A stretch of DNA of 64,000 nt, from the NCBI GenBank assembly GCA_963721725.1, contig CAVRLX010000017.1, positions 1-64,000 on the forward strand, given 5' to 3'. This document shows, one piece after another, positions 36,868 through 45,869 of the stretch (positions within the stretch are counted from its first letter, which is position 1; each line of letters opens with the position of its first letter). Both the position numbers and the translations under genes were made by a program. The stretch comes from RI-153 sp963721725 (GTDB taxonomy: Bacteria > Chloroflexota > Anaerolineae > Caldilineales > Caldilineaceae). Under the pieces are notes generated by a model. It was given only the letters and a program-made list of their open reading frames with translations, ran no database searches and was not told the origin of the DNA.

Positions 36868-37112
36868 GAGCCTCCCTCGCGAGCGAAAAACTTCACGCCA
36901 GCAACTTGGCCTGAAGCATGTTCAAAATAGTGGACTTCGCCGATATCTCCCTGTTTAACCACCTTTTGCCACTTACCGGGTAATAATTCTTGAAGATAAC
37001 GGCGTACCTGTGGGTTGCGTACTGGATATTTAAGGGTACCGCCTCGCAGTGGATTCCAGCCGGTTGGCACAGAGCCTGATGCATAAAGGCTCAAATAAAG
37101 ATGGAGAGGCAT
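36864..37112 (-). CDS. Hypothetical protein, first gene of a two-gene cassette
   Basis: The 82-residue product starts at ATG 37112 with GAGG 7-9 bases upstream. It is basic and aromatic (TLKYPVRNPQVRRYLQELLPGKWQKVV) and ends with GEVHYFEHASGQVAGVKFF, a pattern of short strands like the C-terminal toxin domains of polymorphic toxin systems. I cannot confirm this. The 4-base overlap with the following gene suggests strict co-expression. Confidence 0.6.
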   Translation of the reverse strand: MPLHLYLSLYASGSVPTGWNPLRGGTLKYPVRNPQVRRYLQELLPGKWQKVVKQGDIGEVHYFEHASGQVAGVKFFAREGGS

Positions 37113-37203
37113 GGCACATCCTCGACTTCATGTCTATCACTTACGTGCTTACATAGTAAAAGATCTTCTTACTTTCCACAAAGAAGATGAAGCGCGCCGC
37201 CTC

Positions 37204-37233
37204 TTGGAACGCCTCCTTCTGGCATGGTATAAT
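37204..37233 (+). promoter_or_regulatory. Predicted sigma70-type promoter for recO
   Basis: TTGGAA (37204-37209), an 18-base spacer, and TATAAT (37228-37233) with the extended TGG before it. Transcription would start around 37240, about 45 bases before the recO ATG. Confidence 0.65.
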
Positions 37234-37283
37234 AAGGTTCGCAAACAAGGAACGTTTTTAACATTCAGAAAGGCGGTTGCTGC

Positions 37284-38060
37284 ATGAGCAATCGCAGTCG
37301 TGTCAACCGTATCACAGGTGTGGTGTTGCGGCGGCGTGATCAAGGCGACGCTGACCGTGTGCTCACCGTCTTTACGCCCAACCAGGGTAAACTCGACCTC
37401 ATCGCCAAAGGCATCCGCAAAACCACAAGCCGCAAGGCCGGTCATTTGGAGTTGTTCACCCACGTCTCGCTGTTGGTGGCCCAGGCGCGCACATGGGATA
37501 TTATCACCGAGGCAGTGACGATTGAGAGCTTCCGTCATCTGCGCGAAAACCTAGAAGGCATCAGCCGCGCCAGCTATGTGGGCGAGTTGGTAGATGTCTT
37601 TGGTGAGGCCAGCGACGACAGCGCCCACCTGTGGGATCTGCTGCTGTTGGCGCTACGCGAGTTGGATCTGGGAGAGAGTAACCCGGACCTTCTGTTGCGT
37701 TGGTTTGAGCTGCATCTGCTTAGCCTGGCCGGGTTCCAGCCAGAGTTTTTCCACTGCCTTGGCTGCGGTGAGGATCTTCAGCCTGTGGAGAACTACTTGA
37801 GCCTGCACGCGGGTGGCGTCTATTGCTCTGCGTGTGCCGAGGGCATGACCGGCGTGGAAATGCTCTCCCCCGATATTCTCAAAATTTTGCGCCATCTCCA
37901 GCGCAGCAACTGGGGATCAGTACGACAACTGGAGATCCGCAGCCACATCTTACAAGCCGCAGAAAGCATCCTCTACCGCTATCTTGTTGTCGTGCTAGAA
38001 CGGCAACTCAAATCCGCCGATTTTGTGCGGCGGTTGCAGCGCGTGACGGCGTTGGTATAG
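37284..38060 (+). CDS. recO: DNA repair protein RecO
   Basis: RecO helps load RecA on SSB-coated single strands in the RecFOR pathway. The 258-residue product has the N-terminal OB-fold (VNRITGVVLRRRDQGDADRVLTVFTPNQGKLDLIAKGIR), the helical middle and a zinc cluster CLGCGEDLQP...YCSACAEG with the usual four cysteines. A promoter with a near-consensus extended -10 precedes it. The MazG-like gene follows after 8 bases. Confidence 0.92.
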   Translation: MSNRSRVNRITGVVLRRRDQGDADRVLTVFTPNQGKLDLIAKGIRKTTSRKAGHLELFTHVSLLVAQARTWDIITEAVTIESFRHLRENLEGISRASYVGELVDVFGEASDDSAHLWDLLLLALRELDLGESNPDLLLRWFELHLLSLAGFQPEFFHCLGCGEDLQPVENYLSLHAGGVYCSACAEGMTGVEMLSPDILKILRHLQRSNWGSVRQLEIRSHILQAAESILYRYLVVVLERQLKSADFVRRLQRVTALV

Positions 38061-38068
38061 GACAGGTT

Positions 38069-38482
38069 ATGCACATCCGCGACTATCAACGTTGGCTGGA
38101 AGCGTGGGACAAAGCACGCACCTGGGATCGGGTGCTGGTGAGCCATACGCTGCTGCACGCCGTGGAAGAGTTGGGTGAGATCAGCAAGTTGGTGCAGATG
38201 TTGGAAGGCTACCGTCCCCTCGACCCGGCGGACGAAAATGAGGTACGCGATCTGCTGGCGCTGGAACTCAGCGATCTGCAAGTAATGCTCTTCAAGATCG
38301 CCTATCAATCTGGCATCAACATGGAAGAGGCTATGACCCGCGGCCAACACAAAGCCGATCAACGCTTCCCCGATCCCAGCACTGGCCCCGCTGAGCAACA
38401 ACGCTACTGGCAGCACTTCCGCCGCCACGTGGATGAGATTGAAGAGGTGGTCACCCCACCTGATGCTCACCAATCGCCATGA
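38069..38482 (+). CDS. MazG-like NTP pyrophosphohydrolase domain protein
   Basis: The 137-residue product from ATG 38069 is all-alpha. The metal-binding pattern of the MazG superfamily is seen in LLHAVEELGEISKLVQML (E-x-x-E) and EVRDLLALELSDLQVMLFKIA (E-x-x-D). Such proteins hydrolyse non-canonical or excess nucleoside triphosphates. It is translated 8 bases after recO, so a role in nucleotide-pool cleaning linked with repair is a fair inference. Adenine deaminase follows on the same strand. Confidence 0.8.
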   Translation: MHIRDYQRWLEAWDKARTWDRVLVSHTLLHAVEELGEISKLVQMLEGYRPLDPADENEVRDLLALELSDLQVMLFKIAYQSGINMEEAMTRGQHKADQRFPDPSTGPAEQQRYWQHFRRHVDEIEEVVTPPDAHQSP

Positions 38483-38549
38483 AAGTCATTCGCCCGGTGC
38501 CACACTGATTTTGACAGTGTTTGCGTCTACTGCGTCGAAGGAGCCTGTT

Positions 38550-40274
38550 GTGACCCAAGCCGATCTGTTGGCGGTGGCGCGGGGCGATCGCCCCGCCGAC
38601 CTTCTCTTGCGCAATGGGCGCGTCCTCAACGTCTTTTCTGGCGAAATCGAAGAAGCCGACATCGCCATATTTGGGGATCGCATCGCCGGAATCGGCGCTG
38701 GCTACACCGCCCACACCGAGATCGACCTGGGCGGCGCTTACGTCGCCCCTGGACTGATCGACGCCCACGTTCACATTGAAAGCAGCCTTTGTGCATACCG
38801 GCCCAATTTGCGGCGGCGGTGTTGCCGCGTGGTGTCACCACAGTGATCACCGACCCCCACGAGATCGCCAATGTGGCCGGGCTGGCTGGCGTGCGCTTCA
38901 TGGCCGAGAGCAGCCGAGATCTGCCGCTGCATGTGGTGATCATGGCGCCGTCCTGTGTGCCCGCCACAGGGATGGAAACCAACGGCGCAACGCTGACCGC
39001 CGACGATCTGGCGGCACTGTTGGCCGAAGGCACCGTCCACGGGCTGGCCGAGATGATGAACTTCCCCGGCGTGGTGGCGGGCGCAGATGATGTGATGGCA
39101 AAGATCACCGCCTTCCGCGGACGCCCGATTGACGGCCACGCCCCGGCGTTGCGCGGCAAAGCCCTTACTGCCTATGTAGCGGCGGGGATTGGCAGCGAAC
39201 ACGAATGCACCACGGTGGACGAAGCCGCCGAAAAGCTGGCACGCGGCCTCTATATTTTGATCCGCGAGGCCACCAACGCTCGCAACTTGCACACGCTGTT
39301 GCCGCTGATCAATGAGCGAAACCACCGCCGCATCTGTCTTTGCACCGACGACCGCATCCCTGGCGATCTCCTTGACGAGGGCAGCATTGACTATATGCTA
39401 CGCGAAGCCATTGCCTTTGGCATCGATCCCATTACAGCGCTGCGCATGGCAACGCTTAACAGTGCCGAGTGGTTTGGGCTGCATGAGCGGGGCGCGATTG
39501 CACCGGGACGGGTGGCCGATTTGGTCATCTTTGATGATCTGTATAATTTCCACGCCCGCCAAGTTTACGCCGGTGGGCGATTGGTGGCCCAGGATGGAGC
39601 GTTAATCGAGGAGATCTCCGCCAAGACCGTCATCCCCCAAGCGGTGCGCGGCAGGGTCAACGTGGATTGGGCCGCGCTGGATTTTCGCATCCCCGCCCAG
39701 CCGGGACAGGTACGCGCGATTGTCTCACTGCCCGATCAACTGGTCACTGAGGAGCGGCGAGTTGATCCCACGGTCCAAAACGGGGAAGTGGTGGCCGACC
39801 CCACCCGTGATCTGCTCAAAATGGCCGTGATCGACCGGCACACAGGCAGCGGGGCAATGGGCCTTGGCCTGATTGCAGGCATCGGTCTGCGCCACGGCGC
39901 GATTGCCGGCACCGTGGCCCATGATCACCATAATTTGGTGGTGATTGGCGCGGATGATGCGTCCATGTTGGCGGCGGCCAAAGCCGTGGGCAGTGTGGGC
40001 GGCGGGCTGGCTGTGGCCCACGGCAACGAAATTGTGGCCTCGCTGCCGCTGCCCGTGGCCGGGCTGATGAGTGACCGCCCCATCGCCGCAGGTGCGCGCC
40101 GGCTATGATCGTCTGATTGCCGCCGCCCATGCGCTAGGCTCGCCGCTGCATGATCCCTTCATGGCGATGAGTTTCATGGCGCTGGAGGTGATCCCCAAGT
40201 TGAAGCTGACCGATCAGGGGTTGGTGGATGTAGAGCGGTTTGAGGTGGTTGAGTTGTTTGTGGATGGAAGCTGA
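38550..40274 (+). CDS. ade: Adenine deaminase (two frame shifts)
   Basis: Ade converts adenine to hypoxanthine in purine salvage. GTG 38550 has AAGGAG 6 bases upstream. It shows the amidohydrolase metal site GLIDAHVHIESS, the VLPRGVTTVITDPHEIANV motif, CLCTDDRIPGDLLDEG, and the C-terminal domain with MAVIDRHTGSGAMGLGLIAG and VAHDHHNLVVIG. Two shifts interrupt it: near 38793 (between HIESSLC and IPAQFAAAV; net two extra or one missing base) and near 40090 (one extra base before QVRAGYDRLIAAA). The joined length, about 574 residues, is normal for the family. Confidence 0.9.
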
Positions 40275-40283
40275 CGAGGGACC

Positions 40284-40410
40284 GAGGACGAAAGACGAAC
40301 GTTCAGAATCTGATTTCACATCTGTTTCTCTACATTCGTCCATCGTCTTTGGTCTTTCGTCCTCTCTTTCCTCCTTCCCAAAATTGACGGATTACGCTCT
40401 ACGCACTACG
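40284..40410. repeat. Intergenic heptamer repeat region (GGACGAA and CTACGCA units)
   Basis: GAGGACGAAAGAC (40284-40296) pairs exactly with GTCTTTCGTCCTC (40352-40364). Further 7-base steps extend both arms. From about 40391 a second unit type follows (ATTACGC-TCTACGC-ACTACGC). Together they fill most of the 185-base gap between ade and the aspartate aminotransferase gene. No gene is visible here. Confidence 0.8.
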
Positions 40411-40459
40411 CTTGTTGCCGAACGTTTCAAGTGAACCCATTACGCACAAGGACCATCCC

Positions 40460-41654
40460 ATGTTCGAGACCATTACTCCCGCCCCACCCGATGCCATTCT
40501 GGGGCTGACCGATGCATTTAAGAAAGACCCCAATCCCAAGAAGATTAACCTGGGTGTGGGCGTCTATAAAGATAGCAGCTGGACGCACGCCGGTGCTGCC
40601 TTCAGTGAAAGCAGCCGAGGAGCGCATTGAGCGCGACGAAACCACCAAAAGCTACCTGCCCATTGAAGGCTCGCCCGAATACAACGCCGCCACGGCGCGC
40701 ATGGTTTTCGGCGCAGATCACGCCGTTATCCGCGCAGAGCGAACGGCCACGGCTCAGGCTCCCGGCGGCACGGGTGCGCTGCGCGTGGCCGGTGAATTCG
40801 TCGCTCGCTTTTACCCAGACGCCACAGTCTGGCTCAGCCAACCCACCTGGCCCAATCACCCCAATGTTTTTCAATCGGCGGGCTTGAAAGTGGACAGTTA
40901 CCCCTACTTTGACGCCAGCACCAATGGCGTGGATTTTGAAGCCATGCTGGCAAAGATCCGCACCATTCCCCAGGGCGATGTCTTGCTGGTGCATGGCTGC
41001 TGCCACAACCCCACTGGCGCCGATCTTTCGGTGGCGCAGTGGCAACAGATTAGCCAGATCTGCCAAGAGCGGGGGATCCTGCCACTGTTGGATTTTGCCT
41101 ATCAGGGCTTTGCCGACGGGTTGGACGAAGACGCCGCGGGTGTACGGCTGGTGGCGGAGCATTGCCCCGAAGTGCTGGTCGCCAGTTCGTTCTCGAAGAA
41201 TTTTGGCCTCTACAACGAACGCGTGGGCGCGCTGACCCTGGTTGCCAAAGACAGCGACAGCGCCGCCGCCGCCCTCACGCACATTCAACAGTGCATCCGC
41301 ACCAACTATTCCAGCCCGCCCGCACACGGAGCCAAGATCGTCGAGACCATTCTGGGCGATGATAGCCTGCGCCAGCAGTGGGAGGGCGAAGTGGCCGAGA
41401 TGCGTCAGCGCATTAACACCATGCGCGATCTCTTTGTGGAGACGCTGAACGAAAAGGGTGTAGAGCGCGATTTCTCGTTTATCAAACGGCAGCGCGGCAT
41501 GTTCTCGTTTAGCGGCCTCACCCCCGCCCATGTGAAGGCGCTGCGCGAAAAGTATTCGATTTACATTGTAGGTTCTGGGCGCATTAACGTGGCCGGGATG
41601 ACCGAGGCAAATATGGATTATCTGTGTGAAGCGATTGCGGATGTGATCCGATAA
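40460..41654 (+). CDS. Aspartate/aromatic aminotransferase, class I-alpha (1-base shift near 40580)
   Basis: This is AspC/TyrB-type: TITPAPPDAILGLTDAFKKD, INLGVGVYKDSS, then RTPVLPSVKAAEERI, KSYLPIEGSPEYN, LLVHGCCHNPTGADL, LLDFAYQGFADG and the PLP Lys in VASSFSKNFGLYNERVG. The joined length, about 398 residues, is standard. The frame breaks around 40578; removing the T in AGCAGCTGGACG joins VYKDSS to GRTPVLP. It makes or uses aspartate/glutamate and aromatic amino acids. A second, class I-beta aspartate-type enzyme follows after 43 bases. Confidence 0.88.
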
Positions 41655-41697
41655 GGAAGCACCCATCCGCGCTTCCTCCACCCATAAGGGAACAACC

Positions 41698-42867
41698 ATG
41701 AAATCACTCTCCAAACTCGTCCAGTCCGTGCCAGCTTCGCCCACGGCAGCGATGATGCAAAAAGGCCGTGAACTTAAAGCTGCGGGCAAAGATGTCATTA
41801 ACTTGGCCGGTGGCGAACCGGATTTTGACACGCCACGCCATATTCAGGAAGCAGCGTTTGACGCCATCCGCAGCGGGGACACGCACTATCCGCCCTCGTT
41901 TGGCACGCCCGAACTTCTGGATGCCATTGCCGCCAAGTTGGAGCGCGAAAACAACGTGCGTGTCTCACCCGATCAGATTTTGGTGACACCCGGCGCCAAG
42001 TGGTCGATCTACGCGGCGTTGGCCGCACTGCTCAACCCCGGCGACGAGGTAATGATCCTCGATCCCGCTTGGGTGAGCTATGCGCCTATGGTGCAACTCA
42101 ACGGTGGCGTGCCGATCCATGTGCCGCTGCCCGCTGATGCCGATTTTCACGTTAGCGAAGCGCAGTTGCGCCAATACGCCAACGAGCGCACCAAGTTGAT
42201 TATGGTGTGCAGCCCCAGCAACCCCACCGGGCGCGTCCTCCAACAGGACGAAATCGACGCCATTGTGACGGTTGCCAAAGCCGTGGACGCTTATGTCATG
42301 AGCGACGAAATCTACGAGCACATTCTTTATGACGGCAATGTGCATCGCTCGATTGCAGCGGAACCAGACATGGCCGAACGCACGATTATCATCAACGGCT
42401 TTAGCAAGGCCTATGCTATGACTGGCTGGCGGCTGGGCTGGCTGGCCGCGCCCAAGCCCGTGGCGAAGCTGGCGCGCACCTACCAGACCCAAAGTGTCAC
42501 CTCGGCGGCCAGTTTTAGCATGGCGGCGGGTGTGGCCGCGCTCAACGGCCCACAGGACTGTGTGCGGGAGATGGTCGCGGACTATGCACGGCGGCGCAAC
42601 TTTTTGCTCGATGCCCTGGACGAGATCCCCGGCATTGAAAGTAGCCCGATTGAAGGCGCGTTCTATCTTTTCGCCAAATTTACCGCCACCGAAAAGAACA
42701 GCCTGGCAATCTCGCAAACCCTGCTGGAAGATGCCCTCATCGCCACCACACCGGGCAGCGCTTTTGGGCAAGCTGGCGAAGGCTACGTGCGCTTCGCCTT
42801 TGCCGAGCGCATGACGGATCTGGAAAAGACAGTCGAGCGACTGGCGAAGGTTGTGCCAGGGCTGTAA
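41698..42867 (+). CDS. Aspartate aminotransferase, class I-beta (AspB-type)
   Basis: The 389-residue product starts at ATG 41698 with AAGGGA upstream. Motifs: INLAGGEPDFDTPRHIQEAA, ILVTPGAKWSIYAALAALL, MVCSPSNPTGRVL, VMSDEIYEHI and the PLP Lys in INGFSKAYAMTGWRLGWLAAP. The Arg in the C-terminal YVRFAFAERM binds the substrate carboxylate. It is typical of thermophile and Chloroflexota aspartate/prephenate aminotransferases. It is probably transcribed with the gene before it. A perfect inverted repeat starts 7 bases after its stop. Confidence 0.9.
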   Translation: MKSLSKLVQSVPASPTAAMMQKGRELKAAGKDVINLAGGEPDFDTPRHIQEAAFDAIRSGDTHYPPSFGTPELLDAIAAKLERENNVRVSPDQILVTPGAKWSIYAALAALLNPGDEVMILDPAWVSYAPMVQLNGGVPIHVPLPADADFHVSEAQLRQYANERTKLIMVCSPSNPTGRVLQQDEIDAIVTVAKAVDAYVMSDEIYEHILYDGNVHRSIAAEPDMAERTIIINGFSKAYAMTGWRLGWLAAPKPVAKLARTYQTQSVTSAASFSMAAGVAALNGPQDCVREMVADYARRRNFLLDALDEIPGIESSPIEGAFYLFAKFTATEKNSLAISQTLLEDALIATTPGSAFGQAGEGYVRFAFAERMTDLEKTVERLAKVVPGL

Positions 42868-42873
42868 ACAGAA

Positions 42874-42921
42874 GGTATTAGATATTGGGATACCACTCCA
42901 CAATACCCAATATCTAATACC
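42874..42921. repeat. Perfect 16-bp inverted repeat, heptamer TATTGGG/CCCAATA type
   Basis: GGTATTAGATATTGGG (42874-42889) and its exact reverse complement (42906-42921) surround a 16-base loop, between two same-strand genes. The right arm continues outward as CCCACTC-ACCCACTC-type 7-base steps. Confidence 0.85.
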
Positions 42922-42952
42922 CACTCACCCACTCACTCAGTTTGGACTCCTC

Positions 42953-43741
42953 ATGGACATTACCTGGTTTCAATATCTCCTTGCCATCGGCGCGGGCGTT
43001 CTGGCCGGCATCATCAACACACTGGCGGGCAGCGGCTCGGCGGTGACACTACCCATGCTGGTCTTTTTGGGACTGGACCCCACAGTTGCCAACGCCACCA
43101 ACCGGGTGGGCGTGGCTGTGCAGAACGTGGCCGGGATCGCTACCTTCCAGCGTAGCGGCGGCATGAATCTGCGCGGCGGCCTCTGGCTCACCGTCCCCGC
43201 CATGCTGGGATCGGTGGTGGGCGCGCTGATCGCCGTGGATCTGGACGAGCGCTACATGGAGATGGCAATTGGCGGCATGTTGCTTATCGTCCTCTTCACG
43301 ATTCTGCTCAATCCAGAGAAGTGGCTGCGCAAACAGTCCGAAGTCGCCGAGGGTCGCCCCAGCATCTTGACGCTACTTATCTTTTTTGTGATTGGGATCT
43401 ACGGTGGCTTCATTCAGGCCGGCGTGGGCGTCTTCATTTTGACGGCGATGGTCTTGGGGACAGGCTATAGCTTGGTCCACGCCAACGCTATCAAACTAAT
43501 GATCGTATTGGCCTTGACCGTAGTGGCGCTAGTGGTCTTCATTTTTTCGCCGATTGAGATCAACTGGGGCATCGGCGCGGTGATGGCCGTGGGCCAGAGC
43601 ATCGGCGCTTGGCTGGCCGCCCGCTTCGCTATACGCAACCCCAACGCCAATGTTTGGGTACGCCGCCTGCTCATCGTGGTGGTGGTCTATTCGATTTTGC
43701 GCTTCTTTGGAATTTTGGATTGGCTGATGGCCGTACTATAA
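42953..43741 (+). CDS. TSUP (TauE/SafE) family membrane permease
   Basis: The 262-residue product has eight or so membrane segments and the duplicated TSUP motif (GAGVLAGIINTLAGSGSAVTLP and GIYGGFIQAGVGVFIL). The family exports or imports sulfite, sulfonates or other organic anions. ATG 42953 is chosen from homology; the upstream open part includes the inverted repeat and is not coding. The ligand cannot be read from sequence. Its stop lies in a hairpin shared with the convergent gene. Confidence 0.88.
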   Translation: MDITWFQYLLAIGAGVLAGIINTLAGSGSAVTLPMLVFLGLDPTVANATNRVGVAVQNVAGIATFQRSGGMNLRGGLWLTVPAMLGSVVGALIAVDLDERYMEMAIGGMLLIVLFTILLNPEKWLRKQSEVAEGRPSILTLLIFFVIGIYGGFIQAGVGVFILTAMVLGTGYSLVHANAIKLMIVLALTVVALVVFIFSPIEINWGIGAVMAVGQSIGAWLAARFAIRNPNANVWVRRLLIVVVVYSILRFFGILDWLMAVL

Positions 43742-43783
43742 CGAGTAAGGAGTAGACGGTGGGCCATTACTCCTTACTCGTTA
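43739..43783. repeat. Perfect 16-bp inverted repeat between convergent genes, heptamer type
   Basis: TAACGAGTAAGGAGTA (43739-43754) and its exact complement (43768-43783), loop 13 bases. The right arm is a run of 7-base units TACTCCT-TACTCGT-TACTCAT. The left end includes the TAA stop of the TSUP gene. It probably serves as a bidirectional terminator. Confidence 0.85.
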
Positions 43784-43791
43784 CTCATTTC

Positions 43792-44184
43792 TCACCCCAT
43801 CGTCCACACATTCTCCGGCTTGATCTTATAGATCACACGTACTTCGCCTTCGCTGAAGCGTCCATAGTTCTGCCCGGTATAGCGGCGCGAAAGTTCGTGG
43901 ATGTGATCCACTGCGCCCTCTTCCGTATCCTCTACAGCCTGCCCTTGCAACCCCACATAGCGATAGGGATTTTCCGGATCCTGCACGCTAAGGGCAACTG
44001 TCGGATTGGCCTTGAGCTTGCGATCTTTGACGCGGCCGCGTGCGGTGTTCATCAATACATACTCGCCGTCAAAGTCGATCCAGACTGGCGTCACCTGTGG
44101 CACGCCATTTTCGCCCACGGTAGCAACATGAGCAAAGGCTTTTTTCTTAAAAATGTCCTGGTGAGATTCGGGAATTTGGTCCAT
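43792..44184 (-). CDS. PPOX-class pyridoxamine 5'-phosphate oxidase-fold protein
   Basis: The 130-residue product starts at ATG 44184 with AAGGAG upstream. It has the split-barrel flavin-binding pattern: AFAHVATVGENGVPQVTPVWIDFDG, VLMNTARGRVKDRKLKANPTVALSV, and a C-terminal YKIKPENVWTMG. Members use FMN or F420 as cofactor; the KDRKLK/NP pattern is common among F420-dependent ones, but I cannot decide. It is convergent with the TSUP gene and shares a hairpin with it. Confidence 0.85.
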   Translation of the reverse strand: MDQIPESHQDIFKKKAFAHVATVGENGVPQVTPVWIDFDGEYVLMNTARGRVKDRKLKANPTVALSVQDPENPYRYVGLQGQAVEDTEEGAVDHIHELSRRYTGQNYGRFSEGEVRVIYKIKPENVWTMG

Positions 44185-44311
44185 AGGAGTCTCCTTGTTG
44201 AACGGAAGGTAAATATTCAATGGGTATCGTGATTCATTATAGACCCAGCGCTTTGCCCAGGCAGGTGGATCTATTACACTCTACGCCAAAGTTGTGTGTA
44301 CAATAAAGGCT

Positions 44312-45700
44312 ATGGAACGAAATCATCAAGCCATTGAACACGTCCTCATTCTCACCTTTCTTCTTAACCTGTTGGCAACCGCCGCCAAATTGGGCGTAGG
44401 CTTGTGGACGGGCGCGCTCTCGCTAATCGCCGACGGGCTGGACACGCTTTTCGATGGTCTTGCCAACGTGATCGGCGTGATCGCCGTGCGCTTGGGCAGC
44501 CGCCCCCCCGACGATGATCACCCCTATGGACATCGTAAATTTGAGACGGTGGCGGCGCTGCTTATGGCAACCCTTTTTTTTGTCACGGCTTGGGAGTTGG
44601 GCGTGGGTGCGGTGGAACGGCTGCTTAACCCACACCCCACGGTGGTCAACGGCTGGAGTATCGGCGCTCTGATTTTCGGCGGCACGGTGCAGGGCATCAC
44701 CGGCTGGTGGGAGCTGCGCCAGGGCCACTGGCTGCAAAGCGAGGTATTGGTGGCCGATGCCCGCCACACGATTACCAGCCTCTATGTCAGCATCGCCGTG
44801 CTAATTGGCCTCACTCTCGTGGCGCTGGGCTTTCCCTGGGCCGATCCTGTGGTCACCATCTTTGTGGCCGTAGTGATTGCCCGCATTGGCGTAACTACCG
44901 TCTTGGAAAATGTACCCGCGCTGGTGGACCGCGCCCCGATTGAGGCCGAGATGATTGGCAATGTAGTGGCAGAGGTCGCCGGTGTCGAAAGCTTTCATCG
45001 CATCCGCAGTCGCGGCACCCAAGACAGCGTGGCCGTGGATCTGCATGTGCACGTCGATCCGCGCATCTCGATTGACGCCGCCAATGGCATTGCCGACGAG
45101 GTGCGCCGCCGCCTCCTCGCCATGACTGGCATCGAAGATGTCACCGTCCACTTGGAGGCCCAACGCAGCCCAGAAAGTGCGGCAGAACTGCGCCGATCCG
45201 TCAAACTGGCGGCGGGTGAACAGGGCGTGACTCTACACGAATTCTGGGTGCAACAGGTGGGCACACAAATTGGGCTTCATCTGCATGTGGGTGTTGATCC
45301 AAATCTGACCCTGGCCGAAGCCCACGTCGTCGTTGACCGCTTGGAGGGCACCATCGCAGAGCGACTGCCCCAGGTGGCCTCGATCTACACCCACATTGAA
45401 ACCGCCACCGCCGACATTCTACCCTCGGCCAACGTCACCCGCGGGCTGCATGAACGTGTAGAGCGCGCTGTTGATGCTGCCGTGGCTGCCATTCCGGCGC
45501 TGACCAACCCTCACGATATTCAAGTACGACAGGTGGAAGGGCGGCTTTTTATCGCCGCTGAGGTCTTTGTGGACGGGCGGCTTTCGGTCAGCGAAGCCCA
45601 CGATCTGAGCACACAGATGCAGGACAGCATCCGCATGGGCGTGGCTAACGTGGGCGAAATTATCATCCATTTGGAGCCGGTGGAAACCGCTATACCCTGA
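44312..45700 (+). CDS. Cation diffusion facilitator with extended C-terminal part (tandem dimerisation-like domains)
   Basis: The 462-residue product has six membrane segments (residues about 10-200) of the CDF family, with ADGLDTLFDG in TM2 and VADARHTITS in TM5. The expected site has D-x-x-x-D and H-x-x-x-D; here the last Asp is Ser, so metal binding may differ. The C-terminal half seems to hold three related cytosolic units: DLHVHVDPRISIDAANGIADEVRRRL, then LHLHVGVDPNLTLAEAHVVVDRL, then AAEVFVDGRLSVSEAHDL, where ordinary CDFs have one. A TACAAT at 44299-44304 lies 7 bases before ATG 44312. Confidence 0.85.
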   Translation: MERNHQAIEHVLILTFLLNLLATAAKLGVGLWTGALSLIADGLDTLFDGLANVIGVIAVRLGSRPPDDDHPYGHRKFETVAALLMATLFFVTAWELGVGAVERLLNPHPTVVNGWSIGALIFGGTVQGITGWWELRQGHWLQSEVLVADARHTITSLYVSIAVLIGLTLVALGFPWADPVVTIFVAVVIARIGVTTVLENVPALVDRAPIEAEMIGNVVAEVAGVESFHRIRSRGTQDSVAVDLHVHVDPRISIDAANGIADEVRRRLLAMTGIEDVTVHLEAQRSPESAAELRRSVKLAAGEQGVTLHEFWVQQVGTQIGLHLHVGVDPNLTLAEAHVVVDRLEGTIAERLPQVASIYTHIETATADILPSANVTRGLHERVERAVDAAVAAIPALTNPHDIQVRQVEGRLFIAAEVFVDGRLSVSEAHDLSTQMQDSIRMGVANVGEIIIHLEPVETAIP

Positions 45701-45869
45701 ACGAGAGCCTTGCCCCCAGCCTGCTTCGCTGTAGCCAGCAGAACCCTTACCCTCTGTTGGGTTTCCCGATGCAATGCGTGTTAAATGGTCCAGCGGCCAG
45801 CATCTCTCTGGTGCGCTCTGCTACAAATACTTGTTCGCTTTCTGGGCAAAGAATGCTATAATGGCAGCC

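Noticed and set aside
38550..40274. Programmed frameshifting in ade or the ABC-F gene
   Set aside because: No slippery heptamer with a downstream structure is seen at the shift points, and the shifts occur in many unrelated genes, which fits indel errors better.
40602..41831. Long open frame (409 codons) antisense to the aspartate aminotransferase
   Set aside because: It lies exactly opposite a conserved enzyme gene and has no family features; it is a by-product of codon bias in GC-rich coding DNA.
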